The position numbers and the translations under genes are program-made. Positions 9,919 to 20,057 of a DNA stretch of 64,000 bases are shown piece by piece; positions within the stretch are counted from its first letter, which is position 1, and each line of letters starts with the position of its first letter. The stretch is from positions 372,001 through 436,000 of the forward strand of contig NZ_PJZH01000002.1 of NCBI RefSeq assembly GCF_002858715.1. The letters run 5' to 3'. The stretch is from Chimaeribacter coloradensis (GTDB lineage Bacteria > Pseudomonadota > Gammaproteobacteria > Enterobacterales > Enterobacteriaceae). The notes beneath the pieces were generated by a model. The model saw only the letters and a program-made list of their open reading frames with translations. It did no database searches and had not been told where the DNA came from.

Positions 9919-10671
9919 TCAAATCACATCAATTTCGGCGACCGACGGGTAAATCCAGGTCGGCCGGAACGGCATCGCATCGATATCGCTCAAGGTAGAG
10001 ACGCCGGAGAGCACCAGAATCGTCTCCAGCCCGGCCTGAAAACCGGCCAGAATATCGGTACGCAGGTTATCGCCGACGATCACCGTCTCCTCGGAGTGCG
10101 CCTGCATCTTGTTCAGGGCGGAGCGGATAATCCACGGGCTGGGTTTCCCCACGTAAAAAGGCTGACGGCCGGTGATTTTTTCAATCGGCGCGCAGAGTGC
10201 GCCGCAGGCCGGGAAAAAACCGCGCCCGTGGGTATCGGGGTTGGTGGCGATGAAGCGTGCGCCCTGGGAGACGAAATAGGCGGCCTTGTGGATCATGTCG
10301 AAATTATAGGAGCGCGTTTCACCGACAATCACAAAATCGGGATTGATGTCAGTAATGGTGAAGCCTGCTTTATAGAGCTCATGAATCAGGGCCCCTTCGC
10401 CAATCACAAAGGCTTTTTTGCCCTCCTGACGGCGCAGGAAATCGGCCGTTGCCATCGCAGAGGTGAAGAAGGCGCTCTCAGGCACCTCGATACCAGCGGC
10501 CAGAAAACGGTTCGCCAGGTCCTGGGCGGTCTGCGACGGGTAGTTCGTCAGGATCACCAGCGGCATGCCCTGCTCTTGTACGCGCGCCAGGAAGAGGTCG
10601 GCACCGGGGACGGCGGTGTTGTCGTGCATCAACACGCCGTCAATATCACAAATCACGTTTTTTATCGTCAT
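9919..10671 (-). CDS. nagD: UMP/ribonucleotide monophosphatase NagD
   Basis: 250 residues, collinear with E. coli NagD (UmpH). HAD-superfamily phosphatase, subfamily IIA: nucleophile motif ICDIDGVL at residues 7-14, motif II LTNYPS, and the C-terminal VGDNLRTDI metal-binding motif. It dephosphorylates UMP and other nucleoside monophosphates; its link to GlcNAc use is only through operon membership. Last gene of nagBACD; about 100 bases separate it from nagC. Confidence 0.97.
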   Translation of the reverse strand: MTIKNVICDIDGVLMHDNTAVPGADLFLARVQEQGMPLVILTNYPSQTAQDLANRFLAAGIEVPESAFFTSAMATADFLRRQEGKKAFVIGEGALIHELYKAGFTITDINPDFVIVGETRSYNFDMIHKAAYFVSQGARFIATNPDTHGRGFFPACGALCAPIEKITGRQPFYVGKPSPWIIRSALNKMQAHSEETVIVGDNLRTDILAGFQAGLETILVLSGVSTLSDIDAMPFRPTWIYPSVAEIDVI

Positions 10672-10773
10672 TGGCTTGCATACTCACGTTGGGTTGAAAG
10701 CAAAGCGGCCCATACACGGCGGGTCAGCCGTGCCGGAGGTCAACAGTATAGGCCAGCGTTGCGTCCGGGAGGG

Positions 10774-11994
10774 TCAGGATTCCAGCAGGCGCTGCAGCAA
10801 CACGCCATTCAGCATGGCGCGTTTTGCCAGCGCGAACGCACCGATCGAGGAGCGATGATTCAGTTCAGAGGTCACTACCGGTAAATTTTTGCGGAAATCT
10901 TTCAGCACCTGGGTGGTGATACAGGCCTGAATCGCCGGCAGCAACACCTTTTGGGCCTCGGTAATTTCCCCGGCAATCACCACTTTTTGTGGATTGAAGA
11001 GATTGATGGCAATGGCGATCGCTTTGCCCAGATAGCGGCCCACATTCTCAATCACTTCGGTGGCCAGCGGGTCGCCGCGGTTGGCGGCTTTGCAGATAGC
11101 GCTGATGCTGTAATCGTCCAGCGTCAGCTTGCTGGGGTAACCCTGGGTCAGGAGATGGCGCACCCGGTTCTCAATCGCGGCGTTGGCCGCAATGGTCTCC
11201 AGGCAGCCAAAGTTGCCGCAATGGCAGCGTTCGCCGAGCGGGTCAACCTGAATATGGCCGATTTCGCCCACGTTACCGTTACTGCCGAGAAAGATCTGGC
11301 CGTTCACCAGAATGCCTGCGCCGGTACCGCGATGCAAACGAACCAGAATAGAGTCATCGCAGTCGCGCGTTGCACCAAAGTAGTGCTCAGCCAGCGCCAG
11401 GCTGCGAATATCATGGCCCACAAAGCTGGTGACGTTAAACCGCTGTTGCAGCGTGTCCACCAGCCGCCAGTTATCGACGCTGATGTGCGGCATATAGCGC
11501 ACCACGCCCTTATCCGGGTCAACCAGGCCGGGCAGGATCACCGCGATGGCGATCAGCTCGCGCATTTTACGCTGGTAACGTTCAATAAAGGCGGCGATGG
11601 CCTCACACAGGGCGTTTTCCAGCGTTTCCTGGGTGCGCTGGGGCAGGGGAGAGTGCTCCTCACCCAGCGCCTTGCCGCTCATGTCATACAGGGTCAGGGT
11701 GGCATCGTGGCGGCCCAGCCGCACAGCCAGGGTATGGAAGTGGCGGGTTTCGGTAATGATGGAGATGGCGCGGCGGCCGCCGGTGGAGGCTTGCTGATCC
11801 ACTTCGCGGATCAGCCCGCGCTCCAGCAGCTGGCGGGTAATTTTCGTGACGCTGGCCGGGGCCAGCTGGCTCAGTTCCGCAATCTGGATGCGTGAAATCG
11901 GCCCTTGCTGGTCGATCAGGCGGTAGACCGCGGCGCCATTCAACTGCTTAACCAGATCAACATTCCCGATTTGTGTCTGTCCGCCGGTGGTCAT
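10774..11994 (-). CDS. nagC: N-acetylglucosamine repressor NagC
   Basis: 406 residues, same length and register as E. coli NagC. ROK-family transcription factor: N-terminal winged helix-turn-helix (ISRIQIAELSQLAPASVTKITRQLLERGLI), then the ROK sugar-binding domain with GTGAGILVNG and the zinc cluster region HIQVDPLGERCHCGNFGCLE. It represses nag genes and chiP and is released by GlcNAc-6-phosphate. Candidate operators are at 14240-14262 and 18427-18448. Confidence 0.97.
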   Translation of the reverse strand: MTTGGQTQIGNVDLVKQLNGAAVYRLIDQQGPISRIQIAELSQLAPASVTKITRQLLERGLIREVDQQASTGGRRAISIITETRHFHTLAVRLGRHDATLTLYDMSGKALGEEHSPLPQRTQETLENALCEAIAAFIERYQRKMRELIAIAVILPGLVDPDKGVVRYMPHISVDNWRLVDTLQQRFNVTSFVGHDIRSLALAEHYFGATRDCDDSILVRLHRGTGAGILVNGQIFLGSNGNVGEIGHIQVDPLGERCHCGNFGCLETIAANAAIENRVRHLLTQGYPSKLTLDDYSISAICKAANRGDPLATEVIENVGRYLGKAIAIAINLFNPQKVVIAGEITEAQKVLLPAIQACITTQVLKDFRKNLPVVTSELNHRSSIGAFALAKRAMLNGVLLQRLLES

Positions 11995-12015
11995 CTACAC
12001 ATTACCCGCTCATGG

Positions 12016-13155
12016 TTACACTTCGTTGCCGTTGACGAAAGTGTTGGTGATATGGAAATCACGGTCAAAGGCTGTCAGGTTGGCGACCTTGCCGACCTCC
12101 AGCGAGCCCAGCGCAGACGCCATGCCAATAGCCCGTGCCGGATAGAGGGTTGCCATACGCAACGCTTCATCCAGGGGGATACCCACATGTTCGACGCTGT
12201 TCTGTACCGCTTCGATCATGGTCAGTGCCGATCCGCTCAGCGTACCGTTGTCATCCACGCACAGCCCATCGCGATAGTATATTGTTTTACCGGCAAAAAT
12301 GAACTGATCAATGTTGCCGCCCGCCGGGGCGGTGGCGTCGGTGACCAGCACCAGTTTGTCACCTTTCAGGCGTTTGGCATTGCGGATGCTGGCCCACGCC
12401 ACATGCAGCCCGTCAGCGATAATGCCGCTGTAGACCTCCGGCGTGTCGAAAATCGCCCCCATCAGGCCCGGCTCGCGGCCGGTCAGGTACGGCATCGCGT
12501 TGTAGAGGTGGGTCGAGAAGCTGACGCCCGCGGCAAAGCCCCGGCGCGCCTCGTCATAGGTGGCGTTGGAGTGCCCGGCGGAAACCACAATGCCGGCGGC
12601 AGTCAGGCGGCGGATCACGGCGTCATCGACCCGTTCCGGGGCCAGGGTGACTTTGGTGATCACGTCGGCGTTGTCACACAGGTAATCGATCATGGCGTCA
12701 TCCGGGGTGCGGATGAAGTCCGGGTTGTGCGTACCTTTTTTCAGCGGGTTAAGGTACGGCCCTTCCAGATGCAGGCCCAGCGCCTGATTCTGGTGGGTTT
12801 GCAGGTAAGCGCGCATCACGGCGATACCGTGCTTCATATAGTCATCACTGCAGGTGATGAGGGTCGGCAGGAAGCTGGTGCAGCCCGAGCGCTCATTGGC
12901 TTTCTGCATAATCTCCAGCGTCTTTTCGGAGATGGCGTCCAGCGAGTCATTGAATTGCACACCGCCGCAGCCGTTGAGCTGCAGGTCAATAAACCCGGGA
13001 GCCAGGTTCGCGCCGCCCAGATCGTGGGTCTTAATGCCTGCCGGCAGCTCCGCTTCCGGGCAGATTTTGCTGATCAGCCCGTTTTCAACCACGACGGCAT
13101 GGCCATCAAGAACATCGTGGCCGGTATAAAGCCGCCCGTGAATTAACGCGTACAT
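12016..13155 (-). CDS. nagA: N-acetylglucosamine-6-phosphate deacetylase
   Basis: 379 residues (E. coli 382). Amidohydrolase-fold enzyme that removes acetate from GlcNAc-6-P. Visible family motifs: [24 protein letters not shown] with the metal-binding Glu, [12 protein letters not shown] (His), THLYNAMP (His) and LVTDATAP (catalytic Asp). The C-terminus is three residues shorter than in E. coli. Second gene of nagBACD, 20 bases ahead of nagC. Confidence 0.97.
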   Translation of the reverse strand: MYALIHGRLYTGHDVLDGHAVVVENGLISKICPEAELPAGIKTHDLGGANLAPGFIDLQLNGCGGVQFNDSLDAISEKTLEIMQKANERSGCTSFLPTLITCSDDYMKHGIAVMRAYLQTHQNQALGLHLEGPYLNPLKKGTHNPDFIRTPDDAMIDYLCDNADVITKVTLAPERVDDAVIRRLTAAGIVVSAGHSNATYDEARRGFAAGVSFSTHLYNAMPYLTGREPGLMGAIFDTPEVYSGIIADGLHVAWASIRNAKRLKGDKLVLVTDATAPAGGNIDQFIFAGKTIYYRDGLCVDDNGTLSGSALTMIEAVQNSVEHVGIPLDEALRMATLYPARAIGMASALGSLEVGKVANLTAFDRDFHITNTFVNGNEV

Positions 13156-13237
13156 CTGTGCCCCCTGATTACATTCTCTTTACTGATTAACATCTGCTCA
13201 GCCACAGGCAGGAATGGCCCGCCGGGCGCCGCAGAGA

Positions 13238-14038
13238 TTACAGGTCTTTCATGTTTTCCGCTTCCAGCTCGCGGAAATATTTCACGGTTTTCACTTTGAG
13301 TTCCATGGTGGACGGCTCATCACACACCATGACCGCTTTCGGGTGCAGCTGCAGGCAGCTGATGGTCCACATATGGTTGATGTTGCCTTCAACGGCGGCC
13401 TGAAGCGCCTGGGCTTTCAGGTGGCCGGTCACCAGAATCATCACCTCTTCCGCATCCAGCAGGGTACCGACGCCCACGGTCAGGGCATATTTCGGCACCT
13501 GGCTGACATCGCCGCCAAAGAAACGGGAGTTGGCGATACGCGTCTCTTCCGTCAGGGTTTTGATGCGGGTGCGCGACGCCAGTGACGAAGCCGGTTCATT
13601 AAAGGCAATATGGCCGTCATTGCCGACGCCGCCCATAAACAGGTTAATTTTGCCGTAGGACTTAATTTTCGCTTCGTAATTGCGGCACTCGGCATCCACG
13701 TCGTCTGCATTGCCGTTGAGCAGGTTGATGTTTTCGTGCGGGATGTCAACGTGGTCAAAGAAGTTGCGGTACATAAAGGTGTGGTAGCTTTCCGGGTGTT
13801 CCTGCGGCAGCCCGACGTACTCATCCATGTTAAAGGTCACCACGTGCTTAAAGCTGACCTGGCCTGCTTTATGCATGGCGATAAGGTGTTTGTAGGCTTC
13901 GAGGGGCGTGCCGCCGGTAGGCAGGCCGAGAATGAAAGGACGATCGGCGGTCGGCTTGAACGCGTTAATGCGGTTAACAATATGCCGTGCCGCCCATTTG
14001 CCCACGTCAGCGGTTGATTTTAGTGGGATTAATCTCAT
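13238..14038 (-). CDS. nagB: Glucosamine-6-phosphate deaminase
   Basis: 266 residues, identical in length to the E. coli enzyme, which converts GlcN-6-P to Fru-6-P and ammonia and is allosterically activated by GlcNAc-6-P. Motifs: [24 protein letters not shown] (catalytic Asp72), [14 protein letters not shown] (catalytic His). Two adjacent ATG codons exist (14041, 14038); MRLIPLKS at 14038 matches E. coli, with an AGAGGTG Shine-Dalgarno upstream. First gene of nagBACD, divergent from nagE. Confidence 0.97.
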   Translation of the reverse strand: MRLIPLKSTADVGKWAARHIVNRINAFKPTADRPFILGLPTGGTPLEAYKHLIAMHKAGQVSFKHVVTFNMDEYVGLPQEHPESYHTFMYRNFFDHVDIPHENINLLNGNADDVDAECRNYEAKIKSYGKINLFMGGVGNDGHIAFNEPASSLASRTRIKTLTEETRIANSRFFGGDVSQVPKYALTVGVGTLLDAEEVMILVTGHLKAQALQAAVEGNINHMWTISCLQLHPKAVMVCDEPSTMELKVKTVKYFRELEAENMKDL

Positions 14039-14210
14039 CATTCACCTCTTAAATGCTTGAAATAAAGATATACTACCGCGGGCGACGGCAAGGGGAATAC
14101 CCTGGTTCCGGCCCCGCAGTACCGGCACAGCCTCGGGCTGCAGTCATTTTTTTAATAATAAAATAAGTTTTCAGACATGACCAGCAATTTGCCTGCCGTA
14201 GTGTGATTTT

Positions 14211-14228
14211 TGGTGATTTTTATCACAG
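14211..14228. promoter_or_regulatory. Candidate CRP site in the nagB-nagE region
   Basis: TGGTGATTTTTATCACAG fits the CRP consensus TGTGA-N6-TCACA with a six-base spacer and one changed base. E. coli nagB-nagE is CRP-activated, and the site lies between the divergent genes, next to the candidate NagC operator. Confidence 0.65.
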
Positions 14229-14239
14229 AATCTCCGCTT

Positions 14240-14262
14240 TTAATTTGCGATACGAATTAATT
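14240..14262. promoter_or_regulatory. Candidate NagC operator, nagB-nagE
   Basis: TTAATTTGCG-ATA-CGAATTAATT is a near-perfect inverted repeat in the divergent nagB-nagE spacer. It has the AT-rich flanks and central CG steps of NagC sites and shares the pattern TAATTYGCG-N3-CGAA with the site upstream of chiP. Confidence 0.65.
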
Positions 14263-14359
14263 TTTTTACACTCCGCGTAGCAGTTGCGTTAATAGAGTAA
14301 GAGTAGTCGTTGTGTGCTGACACTGCTTGCATCGTCCGGCAGCGGACATATAGGGGGAA

Positions 14360-16318
14360 ATGGTGAATATTCTTGGATTTTTTCAGCGGTTAGGCAGGTC
14401 ATTACAGTTACCTATCGCCGTGTTGCCGGTCGCCGCGCTGTTACTGCGGTTCGGTCAGCCGGACTTACTCAACATGCCCTTTATCGCCCAGGCGGGCGGG
14501 GCAATTTTCGATAACCTGGCGCTGATTTTCGCCATCGGGGTGGCGTCCACCTGGTCTAAAGACAATGCCGGCTCTGCGGCGCTGGCCGGTGCGGTCGGTT
14601 ATTTTGTCTTGACCAAGGCGATGGTGACCATCAACCCGGCCGTGAATATGGGGGTGCTCTCCGGGATCATCACTGGGCTGGTGGGCGGGATGGTCTACAA
14701 CCGCTGGGCTGACATTAAACTGCCGGACTTCCTCAGCTTCTTCGGCGGTAAACGCTTTGTGCCGATTGCTACCGGCTTCTTCTGCCTGATTCTGGCAGCG
14801 ATTTTCGGTTACGTCTGGCCGCCGGTGCAGGATGCCATCCGCGCAGGCGGGGAGTGGATCGTGTCGGCTGGTGCGCTGGGTGCCGGTATCTTCGGCTTCG
14901 TTAACCGCCTGCTGATCCCGACCGGGTTGCACCAGGTGCTGAACACCATTGCCTGGTTCCAGATTGGTGACTTCACCAACGCGGCCGGTACGGTGTTCCA
15001 CGGTGACATCAACCGCTTCTATGCCGGTGACGCCACCGCCGGGATGTTTATGTCCGGCTTCTTCCCGATCATGATGTTCGGCCTGCCGGGCGCGGCGCTG
15101 GCGATGTACCTGGCGGCCCCTAAAGCGCGCCGCCCGATGGTGGGCGGGATGCTGCTGTCCGTTGCCGTGACCGCCTTCCTGACCGGGGTGACGGAGCCGC
15201 TGGAATTCCTGTTCATGTTCCTGGCCCCGCTGCTCTATCTGCTCCATGCGCTGCTGACCGGCATCAGTTTGTTTGTGGCGACCATGCTGGGCATTCACGC
15301 CGGGTTCTCCTTCTCTGCCGGGGCCATCGACTACGCGCTGATGTACAACCTGCCGGCAGCCAGCAGCAACGTCTGGATGCTGCTGGTGATGGGCGCGGTG
15401 GCATTTGTGGTCTACTTCGCGGTGTTCAGCGCGGTGATCCGCATGTTCAACCTGAAAACGCCGGGGCGTGAAGACGCCTCCACCGTGGCCCGCCCGGAGG
15501 CCAACAGCAATACGGAAGAGGGGCTGACAGAGTTGTCCCGCAACTATATCAGCGCCATTGGCGGCTCAGATAACCTGAAAGGTATTGACGCCTGTATCAC
15601 CCGCCTGCGCCTGAGCGTGAAAGATGCGGGCCGGGTCAATGACGCGGAATGTAAGCGCCTGGGTGCCTCCGGCGTGGTGAAACTCAACAAGCAAAGCATT
15701 CAGGTGATTGTGGGCGCGAAAGCGGAATCGATCGCAGACAGCATGAAACGCCTGGTGGCGGCCGGCCCGGTGCCTGCCTCCGCAGGCGGGGCGACAGGTA
15801 ACGCGCCGGTGGTGAACGTGGTGAAACAGCCGCAGGCGGCCCCGAATCTCAAAGCCGTTGTCGAGAGCCTGGTCTCACCGATTACCGGCGAGGTGGTGAC
15901 GTTATCCGATGTGCCGGATGAGGCCTTTGCCAGCGGCGCCGTCGGTGAGGGGGTGGCTATCCGCCCGACTGCCGGCACGGTGGTCTCACCGGCCGCCGGG
16001 ACGGTGGTGAAAATCTTCAACACCAACCATGCGTTCTGCCTTGAAACCCCGGCCGGTGCGGAAATTGTGGTGCATATGGGCATCGACACCGTGACGCTGG
16101 GCGGTAAAGGCTTTACCCGCCTGGTGGAAGAGGGGACGGAAGTCACCGCCGGGCAGCCGGTGCTGGAGATGGATCTGGCCTACCTGAATGCCAATGCGCG
16201 TTCCATGATAAGCCCGGTGGTGATCAGCAATGCGGATGAGTTCTCCGCCGTGGTCACGCTGGCAGAAGGCCAGGTCGTGGCAGGCCAGACGAAACTGATT
16301 GATCTGCAAGGTAACTAA
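14360..16318 (+). CDS. nagE: PTS N-acetylglucosamine transporter subunit IICBA
   Basis: 652 residues (E. coli 648). It imports and phosphorylates GlcNAc at the inner membrane, giving GlcNAc-6-P, the NagC inducer. Domain order C-B-A: membrane EIIC about 1-370 (LPIAVLPVAALLLRFGQPDLL, LIPTGLHQVLNTIAW), EIIB with phospho-Cys412 (IDACITRLRL), EIIA with phospho-His572 (IVVHMGIDTV). GGGGGAA precedes the ATG. Divergent from nagBACD with the shared control region 14042-14359. Confidence 0.97.
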   Translation: MVNILGFFQRLGRSLQLPIAVLPVAALLLRFGQPDLLNMPFIAQAGGAIFDNLALIFAIGVASTWSKDNAGSAALAGAVGYFVLTKAMVTINPAVNMGVLSGIITGLVGGMVYNRWADIKLPDFLSFFGGKRFVPIATGFFCLILAAIFGYVWPPVQDAIRAGGEWIVSAGALGAGIFGFVNRLLIPTGLHQVLNTIAWFQIGDFTNAAGTVFHGDINRFYAGDATAGMFMSGFFPIMMFGLPGAALAMYLAAPKARRPMVGGMLLSVAVTAFLTGVTEPLEFLFMFLAPLLYLLHALLTGISLFVATMLGIHAGFSFSAGAIDYALMYNLPAASSNVWMLLVMGAVAFVVYFAVFSAVIRMFNLKTPGREDASTVARPEANSNTEEGLTELSRNYISAIGGSDNLKGIDACITRLRLSVKDAGRVNDAECKRLGASGVVKLNKQSIQVIVGAKAESIADSMKRLVAAGPVPASAGGATGNAPVVNVVKQPQAAPNLKAVVESLVSPITGEVVTLSDVPDEAFASGAVGEGVAIRPTAGTVVSPAAGTVVKIFNTNHAFCLETPAGAEIVVHMGIDTVTLGGKGFTRLVEEGTEVTAGQPVLEMDLAYLNANARSMISPVVISNADEFSAVVTLAEGQVVAGQTKLIDLQGN

Positions 16319-16344
16319 ATACCCGGTTTTTCAACCGCGTGAAA

Positions 16345-16377
16345 ACGGGAGGGGATCGATCCCCTCCCGTTTTTTTT
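16345..16377 (+). terminator. Terminator of nagE
   Basis: Long perfect stem ACGGGAGGGGATC-GATCCCCTCCCGT ending in eight T, 27 bases past the nagE stop. Confidence 0.93.
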
Positions 16378-16486
16378 GCCTGTGGCCATGCCTGCCGGAT
16401 TTTCTGCAACAAACGGTTGTGTCCCAGCGTGGCTTGTTGGAACATAAGCGGTTATCAGTAGTGCTTTCGCATAGAGGAATAGAGAG

Positions 16487-18157
16487 ATGAGTGAGGCTGA
16501 AGCCCGCCCAACAAATTTTATTCGTCAGATTATTGACGAAGATCTGGCATCCGGTAAACACAACAGTGTGCATACCCGTTTTCCGCCTGAGCCGAACGGC
16601 TACCTGCATATCGGCCACGCCAAGTCGATCTGCCTGAACTTTGGCATTGCGAAAGATTATCAGGGCGAGTGCAACCTGCGTTTTGATGACACCAACCCGG
16701 TCAAAGAAGACATCGAGTTTGTGGAGTCGATCAAGCGTGACGTGCAGTGGCTGGGCTTTGAGTGGAGCGGCGCGGTGCGTTACTCCTCCGACTATTTCGA
16801 CCAGCTGCACGCTTATGCGGTAGAGCTGATCGGCAAAGGGCTGGCCTATGTGGACGAGCTCTCGCCGGATGAGATCCGTGAATACCGCGGCACGCTGACG
16901 TCGCCGGGCAAAAACAGCCCTTACCGCGACCGCAGCGTCGAAGAGAACATGGCGCTGTTTGAAAAAATGCGCAACGGTGGTTTTGCCGAAGGGAAAGCCT
17001 GCCTGCGTGCCAAAATCGACATGGCGTCCCCGTTCATCGTGATGCGTGACCCGGTGCTGTACCGTATTAAATTTGCCGAACACCACCAGACCGGCAAAAA
17101 GTGGTGCATCTACCCGATGTATGACTTTACCCACTGCATTTCCGATGCGCTGGAAGGGATTACGCACTCGCTGTGTACCCTGGAATTCCAGGACAACCGC
17201 CGCCTGTATGACTGGGTGCTGGACAACATCACCATTCCTTGCCACCCGCGCCAGTATGAGTTCTCACGTCTCAACCTTGAGTACGCCATCATGTCCAAGC
17301 GCAAGCTGAACCTGCTGGTGACTGAGAACATCGTGGAAGGGTGGGATGACCCGCGTATGCCGACTATCTCCGGCCTGCGCCGCCGTGGTTACACCGCAGC
17401 GGCCGTGCGTGAATTCTGCCGCCGTATCGGCGTCACCAAGCAGACCAACAACGTCGAGATGATGGCGCTGGAGTCCTGCATCCGTGACGAGCTGAACGAA
17501 GATGCGCCGCGCGCGATGGCGGTTATCAACCCGGTTAAAGTGATCATTGAGAACTTTGACGCGGGCGCAGAACTGCCTGTCACCATGCCGAACCATCCGA
17601 ACAAACCGGAAATGGGCAGCCGTGACGTGCCGTTCAGCCGTGAAATCTACATCGATCAGGCTGACTTCCGCGAAGAAGCCAACAAACAGTACAAGCGTCT
17701 GGTACTGGGCAAGGAAGTGCGCCTGCGCAATGCTTACGTGATTAAAGCGGAACGCATTGAGAAAGATGCAGAAGGTAACGTCACCACCATTTTCTGCAGC
17801 TATGACCCGGAAACCCTGAGCAAGGACCCGGCAGACGGCCGCAAAGTGAAAGGCGTGATCCACTGGGTCTCTGCGGCACACGCGGTACCGGCGGAATTCC
17901 GCCTCTACGACCGCCTGTTCAACGAGCCGAACCCGGGCCTGGCAGAGGACTTCCTCTCCACCATTAACCCGGAATCGCTGGTGATTACCCACGGGTTTGT
18001 CGAGCCGTCACTGGCCACGGCGCAACCGGAAGTGGCGTATCAGTTCGAGCGCGAAGGCTACTTCTGTGCCGACAGCCGCTACTCCAGCGCGGAACACCTG
18101 GTGTTTAACCGCACCGTAGGCCTGCGGGATACCTGGGCGGCAAAAGCCACAGCCTGA
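16487..18157 (+). CDS. glnS: Glutaminyl-tRNA synthetase
   Basis: 556 residues (E. coli 554). Class I aminoacyl-tRNA synthetase charging tRNA-Gln. The HIGH motif appears as [15 protein letters not shown] and the KMSKS loop as IMSKRKLN, as in E. coli GlnRS; the C-terminal anticodon-binding beta-barrels follow. AGAGAG precedes the ATG. Four tRNA-Gln/Met/Leu-type substrates' genes lie upstream at 7018-7723, including three tRNA-Gln. Single-gene unit with its own terminator. Confidence 0.98.
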   Translation: MSEAEARPTNFIRQIIDEDLASGKHNSVHTRFPPEPNGYLHIGHAKSICLNFGIAKDYQGECNLRFDDTNPVKEDIEFVESIKRDVQWLGFEWSGAVRYSSDYFDQLHAYAVELIGKGLAYVDELSPDEIREYRGTLTSPGKNSPYRDRSVEENMALFEKMRNGGFAEGKACLRAKIDMASPFIVMRDPVLYRIKFAEHHQTGKKWCIYPMYDFTHCISDALEGITHSLCTLEFQDNRRLYDWVLDNITIPCHPRQYEFSRLNLEYAIMSKRKLNLLVTENIVEGWDDPRMPTISGLRRRGYTAAAVREFCRRIGVTKQTNNVEMMALESCIRDELNEDAPRAMAVINPVKVIIENFDAGAELPVTMPNHPNKPEMGSRDVPFSREIYIDQADFREEANKQYKRLVLGKEVRLRNAYVIKAERIEKDAEGNVTTIFCSYDPETLSKDPADGRKVKGVIHWVSAAHAVPAEFRLYDRLFNEPNPGLAEDFLSTINPESLVITHGFVEPSLATAQPEVAYQFEREGYFCADSRYSSAEHLVFNRTVGLRDTWAAKATA

Positions 18158-18173
18158 CCGTCGTAACCTGCAA

Positions 18174-18203
18174 AAAAGCGTGGCTCAGGCCGCGCTTTTT
18201 TTT
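18174..18203 (+). terminator. Terminator of glnS
   Basis: Stem AAAAAGCGTGGC-tca-GGCCGCGCTTTTT followed by more T, 16 bases past the stop. One stem mismatch. Confidence 0.85.
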
Positions 18204-18426
18204 CGCCTGACATTATTCTCGTCGAAAATTAAGATAGGGAAAATGCCCGTTTCCCTGTGAGATCACATTTTCCTCTCTATGATTGCCCGCTTAGTCATTT
18301 CCACGCTTTATAGTTCTTAAGCCATTCATATAGTTGAATAGTGTGCACTGCACCGGAAAGCGGCGTGATCTCCCCGTTTTTGTGTCATCTGTCATAAACC
18401 TCTACATTCCCACACAATCTGTATTG

Positions 18427-18448
18427 ATAATTCGCGTTGCGAAAAATA
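18427..18448. promoter_or_regulatory. Candidate NagC operator upstream of chiP
   Basis: ATAATTCGCG-TTG-CGAAAAATA has the same layout as the nagB-nagE operator (TAATTYGCG-N3-CGAA). E. coli chiP is repressed by NagC. It lies about 100 bases before the chiP start, where a promoter or early leader is expected. Confidence 0.6.
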
Positions 18449-18529
18449 GATTACGGCATGTCTGAGCCCTTTCAGACACGCCGTATCGCTGCTTGTTTAC
18501 CGGCTGGGTTTCGCCGGATGTCTATTTTT

Positions 18530-18544
18530 CGTCAAAGAGGAATT
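18530..18544 (+). promoter_or_regulatory. ChiX small-RNA target in the chiP leader
   Basis: CGTCAAAGAGGAATT is the exact reverse complement of the ChiX (MicM/SroB) pairing stretch AAUUCCUCUUUGACG as I recall it from E. coli. It covers the AGAGGAA Shine-Dalgarno four bases before the chiP ATG, so pairing would block translation. The chiX gene itself is not in this window. Confidence 0.8.
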
Positions 18545-18547
18545 GCT

Positions 18548-19993
18548 ATGGTTACGCCAACCAGAAAGCGTAACGGGCCGGCAATGCTGATTGCCGGTCT
18601 GATTGCGGGAAGTGCAGGGGGACACTCCCCGGGGGTGCGCGCAGAGGGGTTTATTGAGGATTCCACGCTGTCCGGCGGCCTCTATTACTGGCAGCGTGAA
18701 CGTGACCGCAAAGATCTCAGCCCAACCAAAACCGCCACCCAGCCGGACGGCAGCGTCACCACCATCACTAACCCTGACTACGATCGCTACGCCACCAACC
18801 TGTCACACGCCACGGCCAACCTTAACCTCGATTTCAGCTCCGGCTACGCCTGGGATATGTTCGGCTTGGATCTGGCCGCCTTTACCGCGATTAGGCTGGC
18901 GGAAAGCAGTGACAGCGGCCACCCAAACGAAATCGCGTTCTCGGACAACAACCGCGCCTATGAAGAGGACTACCGCGGCGACAAAAGCGGCGTCAGCCTC
19001 TACCGGGCCGCCGCCAAGTTCAAATCCCACGGTGTCTGGGCGCAGGCCGGTTATATCCAGCCGAAAGGGCAGACGCTGCTGGCCCCACACTGGAGCTTTA
19101 TGCCGGGCACCTATCGCGGCCTCGAAGCGGGCTACCGCCACGATTTTCAGCAGGCCGGTGAATTAAGCGTCTCCTATATGTGGGCGGATGAATACAAAGC
19201 CCCGTGGCATCTGGAAACGGACGGCTTCCGGCAGGCTGACCAGAAGACCGCCGTGGATTACCTGCACTCCATCGGCGCGAAATATGATTTCAAAAATGAT
19301 TTCATCCTGGAAGCGGCCTACGGGCAGGCGGAAGGCTATGTCGATCAATACTTCCTGAAAGGATCTTACAAGATCGAAGTGGCCGGCAGCCCGCTGACGG
19401 CCAGCTACCAGTTTTACGGTGCGGAAGATCGTATCAGCGATAAAAACGATCCAAACAGCCTCTATGACGGGCTGGCCTGGTTGCAGGGGCTGACGTTCGG
19501 CTATGAAACCGGCCCGGCGACCTGGCGGCTGGAAGGCACCTGGGTGAAAGCAGAGGGGAATCAGGGCTACTTCCTGCAACGTATGACACCCACCTACGCG
19601 ACCTCAAACGGCCGGTTAGACATCTGGTGGGATAACCGTTCCGACTTCAACGCCAACGGGGAGAAGGCGCTGTATGCGGGAGTCATGGTTGACCTGAAAA
19701 AATGGCAACTGCCGGGGCTGTCGGTGGGCGGCTCTTATGTCTACGCCTGGGATGCCCGGCCCAGCACCAACGCCATGTATGACCAGAGCCAGCGGCTGAA
19801 AGAGAGCGCCTGGAGCCTGGATGCGGTCTACACCGTACAGGAGGGCCGCGCAAAAGATACCCAAATCAAACTGCATTACACCCAGTACAACAACCATTCA
19901 GACCTGCCGAGCTGGAGCGGCGGCTACGGCAACATTTTCCAGGATGAAAAAGATATCAAATTTATGGTGATTGCACCGTTCACCGTATTTTAA
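18548..19993 (+). CDS. chiP: Chitoporin ChiP (OprD-type outer-membrane channel)
   Basis: 481 residues from the ATG at 18548, which follows AAAGAGGAATTGCT; the frame is open upstream to 18437 but that part is leader. Residues 1-34 look like a signal peptide ending near VRA-EG. The rest is rich in alternating aromatic strands, ends in phenylalanine (PFTVF) as outer-membrane porins do, and resembles the OprD-family chitoporin ChiP/YbfM (E. coli 468 residues). It admits chito-oligosaccharides to the periplasm. The next gene is a chitobiase 64 bases on; the small lipoprotein gene chiQ seen after chiP in relatives is absent. Confidence 0.93.
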   Translation: MVTPTRKRNGPAMLIAGLIAGSAGGHSPGVRAEGFIEDSTLSGGLYYWQRERDRKDLSPTKTATQPDGSVTTITNPDYDRYATNLSHATANLNLDFSSGYAWDMFGLDLAAFTAIRLAESSDSGHPNEIAFSDNNRAYEEDYRGDKSGVSLYRAAAKFKSHGVWAQAGYIQPKGQTLLAPHWSFMPGTYRGLEAGYRHDFQQAGELSVSYMWADEYKAPWHLETDGFRQADQKTAVDYLHSIGAKYDFKNDFILEAAYGQAEGYVDQYFLKGSYKIEVAGSPLTASYQFYGAEDRISDKNDPNSLYDGLAWLQGLTFGYETGPATWRLEGTWVKAEGNQGYFLQRMTPTYATSNGRLDIWWDNRSDFNANGEKALYAGVMVDLKKWQLPGLSVGGSYVYAWDARPSTNAMYDQSQRLKESAWSLDAVYTVQEGRAKDTQIKLHYTQYNNHSDLPSWSGGYGNIFQDEKDIKFMVIAPFTVF

Positions 19994-20057
19994 CCGTGCG
20001 GCTGTGGCGCATCGCCCTGCCGGGCGGGATGCCTGCCGCCAATGGATGAGGTTCAGC

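Noticed and set aside
16331-17992. Minus-strand ORFs opposite glnS and nagE
   Set aside because: Antisense shadows of glnS and nagE with no ribosome sites or recognised motifs.
18211-18235. Second NagC-like sequence after glnS (TTATTCTCGTCGAAAATTAAG)
   Set aside because: Half-sites have the wrong spacing compared with the two better candidates, and it lies over 300 bases from chiP.
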